DNA from: Pseudomonas sp. CCI4.2
GTDB taxonomy: Bacteria; Pseudomonadota; Gammaproteobacteria; Pseudomonadales; Pseudomonadaceae
Reading direction: 5' to 3'
Assembly: GCF_034350045.1 (NCBI RefSeq)
Contig: NZ_CP133781.1
Coordinates: forward strand, 1,123,001 to 1,187,000
Length of the DNA stretch: 64,000 nucleotides
Position 1 is the first letter of the stretch; each line of letters begins with the position of its first letter. The notes beneath the pieces were generated by a model. That model did not search any database. It was not told the origin of the DNA and saw only the letters and a list, made by a program, of their open reading frames with translations. This document shows, one piece after another, positions 45,232-55,122 of the stretch. The translations under genes and the position numbers were made by a program.

Positions 45232-46611
45232 GTGACTGCTCTAACCCCTATGGATAACCTCTGGCTGACCGAAGCCGTGCGCCTGCGCGAAGAACACGCC
45301 GGGCCGCTGGAGGATATGGAAGCCAATCGCCGCGCCCGCGCCACGGCGGGAGATTTGACGACTCGGATCAAGAACCGGGCGTTGTGGTTGGCCCAACGCG
45401 ATGGTTTAGTCCGCGCGCTGCATCGCTGGAAACAAGGCGCGCGACTGGCGCTGCTGCTATTGGCCGTTATCGTCGTCATCAGCGGCGCCGGCCTGGCGTT
45501 CGCGGCGCTGGGCAATGGGCAAACGCCGGTCAATGTCTTCTGGGCCCTGGGCAGTTTGCTTGGACTTGATCTGATTTTGCTGCTGAGTTGGGTGCTGGGC
45601 ATGGTCTTCGCGGGGGAAAGCACCGCCAGCCTTGGTCGATTGTGGTTATGGCTGAGCGAAAAGCTCGCCCGCGACGCACAGGCCGCGCAACTGGCCCCGG
45701 CGCTGATTTTGTTACTGCAACGCCAACGCTTGAATCGCTGGGCGCTGGGCATGGTGGTCAACGGTGCGTGGCTGCTGGCGTTGCTCAGCGCGCTGGGAAT
45801 CCTATTGTTACTGATGGCGACTCGGCGTTACGGCTTTGTGTGGGAAACCACCATTCTAGGCAGCGATACCTTCGTCAGCGTGACCCGTTTTCTGGGAGCG
45901 ATCCCAGCGGTCCTGGGCTTCAATGTCCCGACCGAAGCGATGATTCGCGCCAGTGGCGATAACGCCTTGAGCATCGACAGCGCACGTCAAGCGTGGGCGG
46001 CATGGATGGTTGGCGTGCTGCTGGTATTCGGAATAGTCCCACGCCTGTTACTGGCGCTGATGTGCCTGTGGCGTTGGCATCGCGGTCGTGCCGCACTCAG
46101 TCTTGATCTGACGCTGCCCGGTTACGCCCATCTGCGCGAACAGCTGATGCCAAGCAGCGAGCGTTTGGGTATCAATGACGCGGCGCCAGAGCATCTGGCG
46201 AGCGCGCCGTCATACACCGTGGCCGTCGACAGCGAAGGGGCGTTGCTGGTCGCCATCGAACTGGACGAACAACACCCGTGGCCACCGATGCTGCCCGAGA
46301 CAGTCAAGAACGCAGGTGTTCTAGACAGCCGCGAATCCCGGCGAAAACTGCTTGATCAGCTCACTCGCTTTCCCCCTGCCCGGCTGGGCATCGCCTGCGA
46401 TCCGCGTCGCTCCCCGGACCGTGGCAGCCTGGCGCTAATCGCCGAGCTGGCGCGTTGTGCCGGTGCTACCAGGGTTTGGTTGCTGCCGGCGCCGTTGGAC
46501 CAGACCCTGGACGCAGAGCGACTGGATGACTGGCATTCGGCGCTGGACTCCCTCGCCATTACCTACGCTAACAGCTCGCCGCTGATTTGGTTGGAGACTG
46601 GCCATGACTAA
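45232..46611 (+). CDS. DUF2868 membrane protein
   Basis: 459 aa from the GTG at 45232, which has AGGA eight bases upstream and fits family start VTALTPMDNLWLTEAVRLRE; an ATG at 45250 is the alternative. Membrane segments are at about 70-90, 105-125, 180-200 and 260-280; a cytosolic C-terminal region follows with IELDEQHPWPP and the LTRFPPARLGIACDPRRSPD segment. The family is undescribed. It overlaps the DUF3482 GTPase gene by eight bases, so the two products probably act together. Confidence 0.85.
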   Translation: MTALTPMDNLWLTEAVRLREEHAGPLEDMEANRRARATAGDLTTRIKNRALWLAQRDGLVRALHRWKQGARLALLLLAVIVVISGAGLAFAALGNGQTPVNVFWALGSLLGLDLILLLSWVLGMVFAGESTASLGRLWLWLSEKLARDAQAAQLAPALILLLQRQRLNRWALGMVVNGAWLLALLSALGILLLLMATRRYGFVWETTILGSDTFVSVTRFLGAIPAVLGFNVPTEAMIRASGDNALSIDSARQAWAAWMVGVLLVFGIVPRLLLALMCLWRWHRGRAALSLDLTLPGYAHLREQLMPSSERLGINDAAPEHLASAPSYTVAVDSEGALLVAIELDEQHPWPPMLPETVKNAGVLDSRESRRKLLDQLTRFPPARLGIACDPRRSPDRGSLALIAELARCAGATRVWLLPAPLDQTLDAERLDDWHSALDSLAITYANSSPLIWLETGHD

Positions 46612-47968
46612 AGCGCTCACGCTCGCGGTGGTCGGTCACACCAATGTTGGCAAAACCTCGCTGCTGCGAACCTTGACCCGAGATGTCGACTTCGGAGAAG
46701 TGTCGCACCGCCCGAGCACCACTCGACACGTCGAAGGCGCTCGCTTGTCGGTGGACGGCGAGGCGCTGCTGGAGCTTTACGACACGCCGGGACTCGAAGA
46801 CGCCATCGCGCTGCTCGACTACCTGGAACGTCTTGACCGCCCCGGTGAGCGCCTTGATGGGCCTGCGCGGTTGGCTCGATTCCTTGAGGGCAGCGAAGCC
46901 CGACAGCGCTTCGAGCAAGAAGCCAAGGTGCTGCGTCAGTTGCTGGCGTCGGACGCCGGTTTGTACGTCATCGACGCTCGTGAACCGGTGCTGGCCAAAT
47001 ACCGAGATGAATTGGCCGTGCTGGCGAGCTGTGGCAAACCCTTGCTGCCGGTGCTGAATTTCGTCAGCAGCGCTGAACACCGCGAAGCCGAGTGGCGCGA
47101 AGCGCTAGCGCGGCTGGGCTTGCACGCATTAGTGCGGTTCGACAGCGTAGCACCGCCGGAAGATGGCGAGCGCCGGTTGTATGAAAGCCTGGCGCTGCTG
47201 CTGGAAAATTCCCGCGATCAACTGGAACGCCTGATCGTTGATCAACAGACACAACGGGGCGCTCGTCAGCACAGTGCGACGAGGCTGATTGCCGAACTGC
47301 TGATAGATTGCGCCGCCTGTCGCCGCAGCGTCGTCACCGGTTCGGGGTTGGAACAGGCTGCTATCGAGGACTTGCGCAAAGCGGTGCGGCAACGCGAGCA
47401 ACGCTGCGTCGATGCGCTGCTCAAGCTGTACTCGTTTCGCCCGCACGATGCGACGGCCATTGATGTACCGCTGTTGGACGGGCGATGGAGCGACGATTTG
47501 TTCAACCCGGAAACCTTGAAGGTGCTGGGTGTCCGCGTCGGCAGTGGACTCGCTGCGGGTGCCGCCGCCGGGGCTGGCGTCGATTTATTATTGGGCGGTA
47601 TTACGCTGGGCGCTGCCGCTTTGGCGGGTGCGATTGCCGGTGGTGCCCTGCAAACGGCTCGCAGCTATGGAGGGCGGCTGATCGGCAAGCTCAAGGGCAA
47701 ACGCGAGCTGACGGTTGACGATGCGGTGTTGAGGCTGCTCGCCCTGCGCCAGCGGCAACTGCTGCAAGCGCTGACCCTGCGCGGTCATGCTGCCATGACA
47801 AGCATCACGCTGGCCGCGCCAAGCGACAAAAGCTGGCGTGAAGGCAAACTTCCCGATGCACTGCAAAAGGCACGGGCGCATCCACAGTGGTCGTCGCTGA
47901 ATCCACATTCGCGGCTGAGCCAAGCGCAGAGGCAGGAGCACATTGAGGGGCTGGCTGCGTTACTGTAG
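46604..47968 (+). CDS. DUF3482 GTPase
   Basis: 454 aa. The N-terminal G domain has P-loop GHTNVGKTSL (11-20), a T-containing switch I (HRPSTTRHVEG), DTPGLED (60-66) and an unusual G4 site: where NKxD is expected it reads PVLNFVSSAEH. The middle is helical; a glycine/alanine-rich hydrophobic stretch (about 305-350, GAAAGAGVDLLLGGITLGAA) suggests membrane contact, as in dynamin-like or Era-like remodelers. The TAG stop lies within a REP element (47963 onward). Confidence 0.87.
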   Translation: MTKALTLAVVGHTNVGKTSLLRTLTRDVDFGEVSHRPSTTRHVEGARLSVDGEALLELYDTPGLEDAIALLDYLERLDRPGERLDGPARLARFLEGSEARQRFEQEAKVLRQLLASDAGLYVIDAREPVLAKYRDELAVLASCGKPLLPVLNFVSSAEHREAEWREALARLGLHALVRFDSVAPPEDGERRLYESLALLLENSRDQLERLIVDQQTQRGARQHSATRLIAELLIDCAACRRSVVTGSGLEQAAIEDLRKAVRQREQRCVDALLKLYSFRPHDATAIDVPLLDGRWSDDLFNPETLKVLGVRVGSGLAAGAAAGAGVDLLLGGITLGAAALAGAIAGGALQTARSYGGRLIGKLKGKRELTVDDAVLRLLALRQRQLLQALTLRGHAAMTSITLAAPSDKSWREGKLPDALQKARAHPQWSSLNPHSRLSQAQRQEHIEGLAALL

Positions 47969-48037
47969 AGCCAACTTGTTCGCGAGAGGCCTTATGTGGT
48001 GCACCTGTCATACTGCCTCGCCAACAAGCGCCTACAG
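47963..48037. repeat. REPIN overlapping the DUF3482 stop codon
   Basis: CTGTAGAGCCAACTTGTTCG then CGAG opens the element and CTCGCCAACAAGCGCCTACA closes it. The TAG in CTGTAG supplies the DUF3482 stop, so the coding end is set by the repeat. Confidence 0.82.
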
Positions 48038-48165
48038 ATAAGGTGCGGCCAGCGCCTGATCAGCCCTTCGATGACCACCGACAGTCGGTCATTTAATTTT
48101 TGCTTACGCGAATTCCTCAACCACCGGTATCATCGCGCGCCCGATACACCCGGAAATGTAAGCAC

Positions 48166-48600
48166 ATGAAACCCACACTGATCGCCGCCGCAGAAATCGA
48201 CCGAATCGATACCTGGGCTAAATACTCCAGCACCATGTGTGGCGGCTGCATTTCCAGCTGCTGTACGCTGCCGGTGGAAGTGAAGATCAAGGACTTGATC
48301 CGCATCGGTGTGGTGGATGAGTTCGAGCGTGGCGATCCACCGAAGAACATCGCTAAACGCCTGCAAAAGGAAGGAATCGTCGAGCGCTATAACCAGAAGC
48401 TCGGGATTTTTACGTTGCAGCGCATGAGCAACAACGATTGCTTGTATCTGGACCGTAAAAGCCGGTTGTGCACAATTTACGAACAGCGCCCTGATACCTG
48501 CCGCAATCACCCGAAAATTGGGCCAAGGCCTGGGTATTGCGCATACGTGCCAAAAACCCCTGAGCGTAAGCCGGTCGATAATACCCTGTATATTTTTTGA
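48166..48600 (+). CDS. YkgJ family cysteine cluster protein
   Basis: 144 aa from the ATG at 48166. The cysteines cluster as MCGGCISSCCTLPVEV (near 24-38), DCLYLDRKSRLCTIYEQRPDTC (broken here by spacing) and GYCAYVP. This matches the CxxCxxxC-type YkgJ or CxxCxxCC zinc/iron-binding domain of unknown biochemical role. It is isolated between two REPIN elements. Metal content cannot be told from sequence. Confidence 0.85.
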   Translation: MKPTLIAAAEIDRIDTWAKYSSTMCGGCISSCCTLPVEVKIKDLIRIGVVDEFERGDPPKNIAKRLQKEGIVERYNQKLGIFTLQRMSNNDCLYLDRKSRLCTIYEQRPDTCRNHPKIGPRPGYCAYVPKTPERKPVDNTLYIF

Positions 48601-48604
48601 TCAG

Positions 48605-48685
48605 CCTGTAAGAGCCAACTTGTTGGCGAGGCGTCTGATGCGGTTTGTCAGCTATGGCGCTTCGCCAACAAGTTGGCTCATACAG
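48605..48685. repeat. REPIN after the YkgJ gene
   Basis: CTGTAAGAGCCAACTTGTTG then GCGAGG and inverted CGCCAACAAGTTGGCTCATA then CAG; the two heads are nearly perfect partners. It sits between convergent genes just before the typA terminator. Confidence 0.88.
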
Positions 48686-48710
48686 AAAAATAGCTCATAC
48701 GCCACACAAA

Positions 48711-48750
48711 CAAAAACGCCCCCGACATCGCTGTCGGGGGCGTTTTTTTA
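48711..48750. terminator. Bidirectional terminator between YkgJ gene and typA
   Basis: ACGCCCCCGACA at 48716-48727 pairs perfectly with TGTCGGGGGCGT at 48732-48743 across TCGC, with AAAAA before and TTTTTTT after. It is a strong rho-independent terminator on both strands. Confidence 0.93.
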
Positions 48751-48764
48751 ACAGCTACTTAAAC

Positions 48765-50585
48765 TCAGTTGCCGTTTTTCTTGGCAGCGCGGGTACGCTC
48801 GCTTTCGCCAAGAATTTTCTTACGCAGGCGGATCGACTTTGGAGTCACTTCGCAGAGTTCGTCTTCTTGAACGAATTCCAGCGCTTGTTCCAGAGTGAAA
48901 CGGATAGGCGGAACCAGAGCGATGGTTTCGTCTTTACCGGAAGCACGCATGTTGTCGAGCTTCTTGCCTTTGGTTGGGTTAACGCCCAGGTCGTTGTCGC
49001 GGCTGTTGATGCCGACGATTTGGCCTTCGTACACGTCTTCGCCATGACCCAGGAACAGCTTGCCACGCGCTTGAAGAGTTTCCAGCGAGTAGGTCAATGC
49101 CTTACCGGTAGCAACCGAAACCAGAACGCCGTTCTGACGGCCGGACATGTCGCCCGACTTCATCACGTCGTAACGGTCGAAGATGCTGGTCAGAATGCCG
49201 GCGCCTGAAGTCAGGGTCAGGAATTCGTTTCGGAAACCGATCAAGCCACGAGCCGGGATGTTGTATTCAAGGCGAACACGGCCCTTGCCATCCGGAACCA
49301 TGTTGGTCAGGTCGCCTTTACGGATACCGATTTGTTCCATGATCGCGCCTTGGGAATCTTCTGGCAGATCGATGGTGACGTTTTCGTAAGGTTCGTGCTT
49401 AACGCCGTCAACCATGCGGATGATCACTTCTGGACGACCAACACCCATTTCGAAGCCTTCGCGACGCATGGTTTCGATCAGTACCGAGAGGTGCAACTCG
49501 CCACGGCCAGACACTTTGAACTTGTCGGCAGAGTCGCCTTCTTCAACGCGCAGAGCAACGTTGAACAGCAATTCCTTGTCCAGACGTTCCTTGATGTTAC
49601 GGCTGGTGACGAACTTGCCTTCTTTACCGCAGAAAGGCGAATCGTTTACCTGGAAGGTCATCGAAACAGTAGGTTCGTCAACGGTCAGCGGCTTCATCGC
49701 TTCAACATTCAGTGGGTCGCACAGAGTGTCGGAGATGAACAGCTGGTCGAAGCCGCTGATGCAGACGATGTCGCCGGCAGCTGCTTCTTCAACGTCAACG
49801 CGGTGCAGACCGTGGTGACCCATCAGTTTCAGGATACGGCCGTTGCGGCGCTTGCCATCAGCGTCGATCGCAACAACCTGGGTGTTCGGCTTGACGCGAC
49901 CACGAGCGATACGGCCAACACCGATGACGCCCAGGAAGCTGTTGTAGTCCAGTGCCGAGATTTGCATCTGGAACGGACCGTCACGGTCAACCTGTGGAGC
50001 AGGAACGTGATCGACAACAGCCTGGTACAACGGCGTCATGTCGTCAGCCATCTCGTTGTAGTCGAGACCGGCAATACCGTTCAAGGCAGAGGCGTAGATG
50101 ACTTTAAAGTCCAGCTGCTCTTCGGTAGCGCCCAGGTTGTCGAACAGGTCGAAGATTTGATCCAGAACCCAGTCCGGACGCGCGCCTGGACGGTCAACCT
50201 TGTTGATAACCACGATTGGACGCAGGCCGGCTTCGAAAGCCTTTTTAGTCACGAAACGGGTTTGCGGCATAGGGCCGTCTTGAGCATCAACCAGCAGCAG
50301 AACGGAGTCGACCATCGACATCACACGTTCTACTTCGCCACCGAAGTCGGCGTGGCCTGGGGTGTCTACGATGTTGATGTGGTAGCCATTCCAGTTGATC
50401 GCGGTGTTTTTCGCGAGAATGGTAATACCGCGTTCTTTCTCCTGGTCGTTGGAGTCCATCACGCGCTCGTCGTTGAGCTCGTTGCGTTCCAGGGTGCCGG
50501 ATTGACGCAAGAGTTTGTCTACCAGGGTGGTTTTACCATGGTCAACGTGAGCAATGATGGCGATGTTGCGTAGATTTTCGATCAC
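48765..50585 (-). CDS. typA: Ribosome-associated translational GTPase TypA/BipA
   Basis: 606 aa. G1 [11 protein letters not shown]2 region [13 protein letters not shown]3 [14 protein letters not shown] and G4 [10 protein letters not shown] are intact; C-terminal [17 protein letters not shown] segment and [14 protein letters not shown] end the protein. It binds 70S ribosomes and 50S assembly intermediates and is needed in stress and cold. Order typA-thiI-glnA is conserved in Pseudomonas. Confidence 0.97.
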   Translation of the reverse strand: MIENLRNIAIIAHVDHGKTTLVDKLLRQSGTLERNELNDERVMDSNDQEKERGITILAKNTAINWNGYHINIVDTPGHADFGGEVERVMSMVDSVLLLVDAQDGPMPQTRFVTKKAFEAGLRPIVVINKVDRPGARPDWVLDQIFDLFDNLGATEEQLDFKVIYASALNGIAGLDYNEMADDMTPLYQAVVDHVPAPQVDRDGPFQMQISALDYNSFLGVIGVGRIARGRVKPNTQVVAIDADGKRRNGRILKLMGHHGLHRVDVEEAAAGDIVCISGFDQLFISDTLCDPLNVEAMKPLTVDEPTVSMTFQVNDSPFCGKEGKFVTSRNIKERLDKELLFNVALRVEEGDSADKFKVSGRGELHLSVLIETMRREGFEMGVGRPEVIIRMVDGVKHEPYENVTIDLPEDSQGAIMEQIGIRKGDLTNMVPDGKGRVRLEYNIPARGLIGFRNEFLTLTSGAGILTSIFDRYDVMKSGDMSGRQNGVLVSVATGKALTYSLETLQARGKLFLGHGEDVYEGQIVGINSRDNDLGVNPTKGKKLDNMRASGKDETIALVPPIRFTLEQALEFVQEDELCEVTPKSIRLRKKILGESERTRAAKKNGN

Positions 50586-50725
50586 TTGTGTATCTCGATC
50601 AGAGGATTCGGTCAGCTGACTATTGTAGGCAGCTATTAACAGTAGAGTCGGCCTAAGCCGTTACGGCTAGACGACTGGCGTCGGGGGGCCGGTGACGCAA
50701 GCCACAGGCAAACAGCCCCGGGCAC

Positions 50726-52180
50726 TTAGCTCGGTCGATAAACGCGCACATTGGCATGCCCCTCACTGAGCAAATGATGAGCATGCAGGCGACTCATGAC
50801 GCCTTTGTCGCAATACAACAGGTACTGGCGCGTGTAATCCAGTTCCTTGAAACGGCTGTTCAATGCATAGAACGGCAGTGTTTGTATCTCAATGCCAGGC
50901 AATTCCAGCGGCTGATCTTCCTGAGCATCCGGGTGACGGATGTCGATAACGATCTGACCGGCCAGCGCCTGACTGACTTCTTCTATGTCGACACTTTGGC
51001 TCAACTCGTCGATTACTCGATCGATTGTCACCAGTTTTGCTCGCTCAAGCGCTCGCTCGAGAATAGCCATGTCGAACTGTTGTTCCTCGTACTCAACGCG
51101 GTTGCGCTTGGCGTTGGTCTTGGGGTTGATCGAAATCACCCCGCAATATTCAGGCATGTGCTTGGCGAAATCGGCAGTCCCGATCTCGCTAGCCTGATCG
51201 ATGATGTCTTGCTTGTGACTGGCGATCAGCGGGCGCAATACCAGCTTGTCAGTCGCAGCATCGATGAGTGACAGGTTCGGCAGCGTTTGGCTGGCAACCT
51301 GGGAAATCGCTTCACCAGTGACCAATACGTCGATTTCAAGCCGATCCGCAATTGAAGACGCAGCGCGCAACATCATACGCTTCAAAACCACGCCCATATG
51401 ACTGTTATCGACTTTCTCGAGAATTTCTCCCAGAACCTCTTCGAACGGAACGCTGACAAACAGCACTCTTTGCGAGCTGCCGTACTTCTTCCAGAGGAAA
51501 TGGGCGACTTCCATCACACCCAATTCGTGGGCGCGGCCGCCGAGATTGAAGAAGCAAAAGTGGCTCATGAGCCCACGGCGCATGATCTGGTAGGCCGCCA
51601 CCGTCGAATCGAAACCGCCGGACATCAACACCAGGGTCTGTTCGAGGGCGCCTAACGGATAACCGCCGATGCTGTTGTGCTGACTGTGAATCACGAATAA
51701 CCGTTGGTCGCGAATTTCCATGCGAACTTCGATTTCAGGTTTTTTCAAGTCAATTCCGGCAGCTCCGCACTGCTGGCGAAGCTGGCTGCCGACGTACTTT
51801 TCGACGTCCATGGAGCTGAATGTATGTTTACCGGCGCGCTTGCAGCGTACTGAAAATATTTTCCCGGCCAGGGAATCACCGTAGTGAAATTTGCACTTGG
51901 CGAGAATGTCATCCATGTCGCCAAGGGGATATTCTGCGACCTGCAGAAAATTCGCGATGCCCGGCATGCAACTCAGGCGCTCAGTCATCTCAAGCAAGAC
52001 TTTCGGCTCGCTGACCTTGGTCTCAACCTCAAGATTGTCCCACACGCCGGCCACCACCAGCGCCGGGTCCAGGTCGCGGAGCACGGTACGGATGTTCTTG
52101 GCCAACTGGCGGATGAATTGCTTACGCACCGGCCGGCTTTTGATGGTGATCTCTGGGAAGACTTTTACGATTAGTTTCAT
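50726..52180 (-). CDS. thiI: tRNA 4-thiouridine synthase / thiamin sulfurtransferase ThiI
   Basis: 484 aa from the ATG at 52180. It has a ferredoxin-like/THUMP domain (about 1-165), the PP-loop [20 protein letters not shown] at about 180-200, and a C-terminal rhodanese domain with the active C457 in [16 protein letters not shown]. It thiolates U8 of tRNA and passes sulfur for thiazole synthesis. Full-length, including rhodanese, so it can serve ThiS. It lies 140 bases upstream of typA on the same strand. Confidence 0.96.
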   Translation of the reverse strand: MKLIVKVFPEITIKSRPVRKQFIRQLAKNIRTVLRDLDPALVVAGVWDNLEVETKVSEPKVLLEMTERLSCMPGIANFLQVAEYPLGDMDDILAKCKFHYGDSLAGKIFSVRCKRAGKHTFSSMDVEKYVGSQLRQQCGAAGIDLKKPEIEVRMEIRDQRLFVIHSQHNSIGGYPLGALEQTLVLMSGGFDSTVAAYQIMRRGLMSHFCFFNLGGRAHELGVMEVAHFLWKKYGSSQRVLFVSVPFEEVLGEILEKVDNSHMGVVLKRMMLRAASSIADRLEIDVLVTGEAISQVASQTLPNLSLIDAATDKLVLRPLIASHKQDIIDQASEIGTADFAKHMPEYCGVISINPKTNAKRNRVEYEEQQFDMAILERALERAKLVTIDRVIDELSQSVDIEEVSQALAGQIVIDIRHPDAQEDQPLELPGIEIQTLPFYALNSRFKELDYTRQYLLYCDKGVMSRLHAHHLLSEGHANVRVYRPS

Positions 52181-52514
52181 GTATACAGCGCGCGATGTGC
52201 CAGCCGAAAAAGTGGGGGCGGAATTATAGCGGAAATTGCTCAAGGTTTAACCAGTTATTCTGAGCGCCACACTGAGCGCACCAAAAAAGACCATCTTTGG
52301 AAAAGCGAGCATCATTATGGCGCATCAAATATTTCAAATATCCGCTTTAATAGCCTAAGCGCCTGCGTTTCAAGCAAAAAACCCAACACGGGGCACTGGC
52401 ATGCAATTTGCTCCCTTGTGAGGCAGGCTGCCTTGGCCGATATTCGCGCCTGGCATCACCCAATTCAAAGGGTCAAAAACCACTACCCTGGCCCGAAGCC
52501 ACCCGGAGGACACT
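52181..52514. other. Divergent spacer between thiI and glnA
   Basis: 334 bases, AT-richer than its surroundings. It contains the glnA sigma-54 promoter (52397-52412). A region near 52262-52285 with GAGCGCCACACTGAGCGCAC could hold NtrC enhancer half-sites, but the match is weak. No small gene seen. Confidence 0.55.
52397..52412 (+). promoter_or_regulatory. Sigma-54 promoter of glnA
   Basis: TGGCATGCAATTTGCT fits the TGGCAC-N5-TTGCw sigma-54 pattern with GG at 52398 and GC at 52410, a 12-base spacing, one mismatch at the C of TGGCAC. It is 103 bases before glnA. Nitrogen-regulated transcription by NtrC and sigma-54 is the known control of glnA, and ntrBC lie 3 kb downstream. Confidence 0.8.
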
Positions 52515-53921
52515 ATGTCGAAGACGGTTCAACTCATCAAAGATCAAGACGTTAAGTGGATTGATCTGCGCTTCACGGACACCAAAGGCATTCAGCACCA
52601 CGTGACCATGCCGGCTCGCGATGCGCTGGATGAAGATTTCTTTGAAATCGGCAAAATGTTCGACGGCTCCTCCATTGCCGGCTGGAAAGGCATCGAAGCG
52701 TCCGACATGATCCTGATGCCCGACGACAGCACCGCCGTGCTCGACCCGTTCACTGAAGACCCAACCATTATCCTGGTTTGCGACATCATCGAACCTTCGA
52801 CCATGCAAGGCTACGACCGCGACCCACGCGCCATTGCTCACCGTGCCGAGGAATACCTGAAGTCCACTGGCATCGGCGACACTGTTTTCGTCGGTCCAGA
52901 GCCAGAGTTCTTCATCTTCGACTCCGTAAAATTCAAATCTGACATCTCCGGCTCCATGTTCAAGATCTACTCTGAACAAGGTTCATGGATGTCCGACCAG
53001 GACATTGAAGGCGGCAACAAAGGCCACCGTCCAGGTGTGAAAGGCGGCTACTTCCCAGTGCCTCCGTTCGACCACGACCACGAAATCCGTACCTCCATGT
53101 GTAATGCAATGGAAGAGATGGGCCTGGTGATCGAAGTTCACCACCATGAAGTGGCGACTGCTGGCCAAAACGAAATCGGCGTTCAGTTCAACACGTTGGT
53201 GAAGAAGGCTGACGAAGTTCAGACCCTGAAATATTGCGTACACAACGTAGCTGATGCTTACGGCCGTACCGCTACCTTCATGCCTAAGCCTCTTTATGGC
53301 GACAACGGTTCAGGCATGCACGTGCACTTGTCCATTGCCAAAGATGGCAAGAACACCTTCGCTGGCGAAGGTTATGCCGGCCTGTCCGACACCGCCCTGT
53401 TCTTCATCGGCGGCATCATCAAGCACGGTAAAGCACTGAACGGCTTCACCAACCCGTCGACCAACTCGTACAAGCGTCTGGTCCCAGGTTTCGAAGCACC
53501 GGTCATGCTGGCCTACTCGGCACGTAACCGTTCCGCTTCGATCCGTATTCCTTACGTGTCCAGCCCTAAAGCTCGCCGTATTGAAGCACGCTTCCCGGAC
53601 CCAGCAGCTAACCCTTACCTGGCGTTCGCTGCACTGTTGATGGCTGGCCTGGACGGCATCCAGAACAAGATCCACCCTGGCGACGCTGCTGACAAAAACC
53701 TGTATGACCTGCCGCCTGAAGAAGCGAAAGAGATTCCACAGGTTTGCGGTAGCTTGAAAGAAGCCCTGGAAGAGTTGGACAAAGGTCGTGCGTTCTTGAC
53801 CAAAGGCGGCGTATTCAGCGACGACTTCATCGACGCTTACATCGGCTTGAAAAGCGAAGAAGAAATCAAAGTACGCACGTTCGTACACCCACTGGAATAC
53901 GAGCTGTACTACAGCTGCTAA
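52515..53921 (+). CDS. glnA: Glutamine synthetase type I
   Basis: 468 aa. Motifs [60 protein letters not shown] and the ATP site [20 protein letters not shown] are intact; the adenylylation tyrosine lies in [12 protein letters not shown] (about 397). It makes glutamine from glutamate and ammonia as a dodecamer. Free-standing gene with its own sigma-54 promoter and terminator. Confidence 0.98.
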   Translation: MSKTVQLIKDQDVKWIDLRFTDTKGIQHHVTMPARDALDEDFFEIGKMFDGSSIAGWKGIEASDMILMPDDSTAVLDPFTEDPTIILVCDIIEPSTMQGYDRDPRAIAHRAEEYLKSTGIGDTVFVGPEPEFFIFDSVKFKSDISGSMFKIYSEQGSWMSDQDIEGGNKGHRPGVKGGYFPVPPFDHDHEIRTSMCNAMEEMGLVIEVHHHEVATAGQNEIGVQFNTLVKKADEVQTLKYCVHNVADAYGRTATFMPKPLYGDNGSGMHVHLSIAKDGKNTFAGEGYAGLSDTALFFIGGIIKHGKALNGFTNPSTNSYKRLVPGFEAPVMLAYSARNRSASIRIPYVSSPKARRIEARFPDPAANPYLAFAALLMAGLDGIQNKIHPGDAADKNLYDLPPEEAKEIPQVCGSLKEALEELDKGRAFLTKGGVFSDDFIDAYIGLKSEEEIKVRTFVHPLEYELYYSC

Positions 53922-53954
53922 TCCAGTCACGTCGGCTGCATTGACGTAACAAAG

Positions 53955-53980
53955 AGGCCTCCTTCGGGAGGCCTTTTTTG
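53955..53980 (+). terminator. glnA terminator
   Basis: AGGCCTCC at 53955-53962 and GGAGGCCT at 53967-53974 form a perfect 8-bp stem with a stable TTCG loop, followed by TTTTTT. It is a textbook rho-independent terminator 33 bases after the glnA stop. Confidence 0.95.
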
Positions 53981-54149
53981 TGGCAAATTATTAATCGTCA
54001 ACCACGGTATGAAGCCCGCGACCGAGGCGTTTGATATCCCCGTATTTCAGACATTTCCGGTAAATCAACCTCGCTGGATCGTGCCTATTTCATGACGTTT
54101 AATCCGCGCCACTCAGAGCATTTCGCCCTGAAAGACAGAGAACAACATC

Positions 54150-54572
54150 ATGATAAAACTCGCCCCTCTCTCCTTTGGCCTATTGACCCTGATCGGTACT
54201 GCCAACGCAGAAACACAACCCGCCATTGATTCGAAAATCCTTCTGCAGACCTCTTCGTCCTGGGACGGCACGCCCTACACTGCCTACCCAGCCGGCCAGC
54301 CTGAGCTGACCATCCGAAAAGTCACCATGGCCCCCAACAGCAGTTTTGACTGGCATAAGCATCCAATGCCGGCTGCCGGCTATGTGGTTTCCGGCGAGCT
54401 GATCGTCGAAGCACGTGAGGGCGGGAAAACCGTGACACTGAGCGCAGGAGAGGTTTTACCGGAAATGAACAACATTGTTCACCGTGGCAGCAGCGGTGAT
54501 CGCCCTACCGAACTCATAGTGTTCTATGCTGGCACCCCGGGCATGCCAATCTCGATCGACGCTGCCATGTAA
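54150..54572 (+). CDS. Secreted cupin-domain protein
   Basis: 140 aa with a signal peptide (about 1-20, ending ANAETQ). The cupin fold is seen in SFDWHKHPMPAAGYVVSGEL (histidines at about 69 and 71 as metal ligands), then EAREGGKTVTLSAGEVLPEM and NNIVHRGSSG with a third histidine. Substrate unknown; periplasmic location is inferred. The DUF4124 gene follows 28 bases later, possibly in the same transcript. Confidence 0.85.
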   Translation: MIKLAPLSFGLLTLIGTANAETQPAIDSKILLQTSSSWDGTPYTAYPAGQPELTIRKVTMAPNSSFDWHKHPMPAAGYVVSGELIVEAREGGKTVTLSAGEVLPEMNNIVHRGSSGDRPTELIVFYAGTPGMPISIDAAM

Positions 54573-54600
54573 CTTAAACACCATTGTCATCGGAGACTTC

Positions 54601-55122
54601 ATGCGTCGAGGCCTTATTTTTCTGCTGCTGTTGGTTGCCTTGCCTGCTGTTGCGCAGATCTATAAATACACCGATGCCAATGGCAACCCCGCCTACAGCA
54701 ATCTGCCGCCCAACGGCACACCCAGTCAGACGGTAGACTTGCCGCCGCTAAATACCGTCAATGTCAAAAAGACGCTTGAACAAAACACTAACCCTGCGAC
54801 ATCTCAACCCAGTCAGCCTTCAAGCGCCTACAGTCTGCTGGAACTGACCAACCTGCCCACCGACGAAGCGTTGCGCGCCAATAACGGCACCTTCAGCGTT
54901 GGCGTGGCCATTCAGCCGCGCCTACAGCCAGGGCATCTGTTGCAGATGGTCGTCGACGGCATGAGTTATGGCCAGGCCAGTAATGTGCCCCGACTGCAAG
55001 TGGTGAACCTGGAACGCGGCGAACACAGTTTGGCCGTGCGTGTCGTGAGCGGTGACAAGATCATCCAGCAAAGCTCAACCGTCACGACGACGGTGCAGCG
55101 AGTCCATGTTGGGAAACCCTGA
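54601..55122 (+). CDS. DUF4124 periplasmic protein, first of two
   Basis: 173 aa from the ATG at 54601 (GGAGAC upstream). Signal peptide ends AVAQIY (about residue 18), followed directly by the DUF4124 motif IYKYTDANGNPAYSNLPPNG. A Ser/Pro/Thr linker leads to a C-terminal beta-rich part (LQMVVDGMSYGQ and VNLERGEHSLAVRVV). It sits before a related protein and ntrBC, an order I recall from other pseudomonads. Function unknown. Confidence 0.87.
   Translation: MRRGLIFLLLLVALPAVAQIYKYTDANGNPAYSNLPPNGTPSQTVDLPPLNTVNVKKTLEQNTNPATSQPSQPSSAYSLLELTNLPTDEALRANNGTFSVGVAIQPRLQPGHLLQMVVDGMSYGQASNVPRLQVVNLERGEHSLAVRVVSGDKIIQQSSTVTTTVQRVHVGKP

Noticed and set aside
44625..45761. 378-codon frame with an extended dihydrofolate reductase N-terminus
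   Set aside because: Only residues from the ATG at 45143 match FolA; the extension is antisense to the DUF2868 gene.
49332..50573. 413-codon open frame on the + strand
   Set aside because: It is antisense to typA, a fully conserved GTPase gene, and encodes no recognisable motif; long antisense frames are common in GC-rich Pseudomonas genes.
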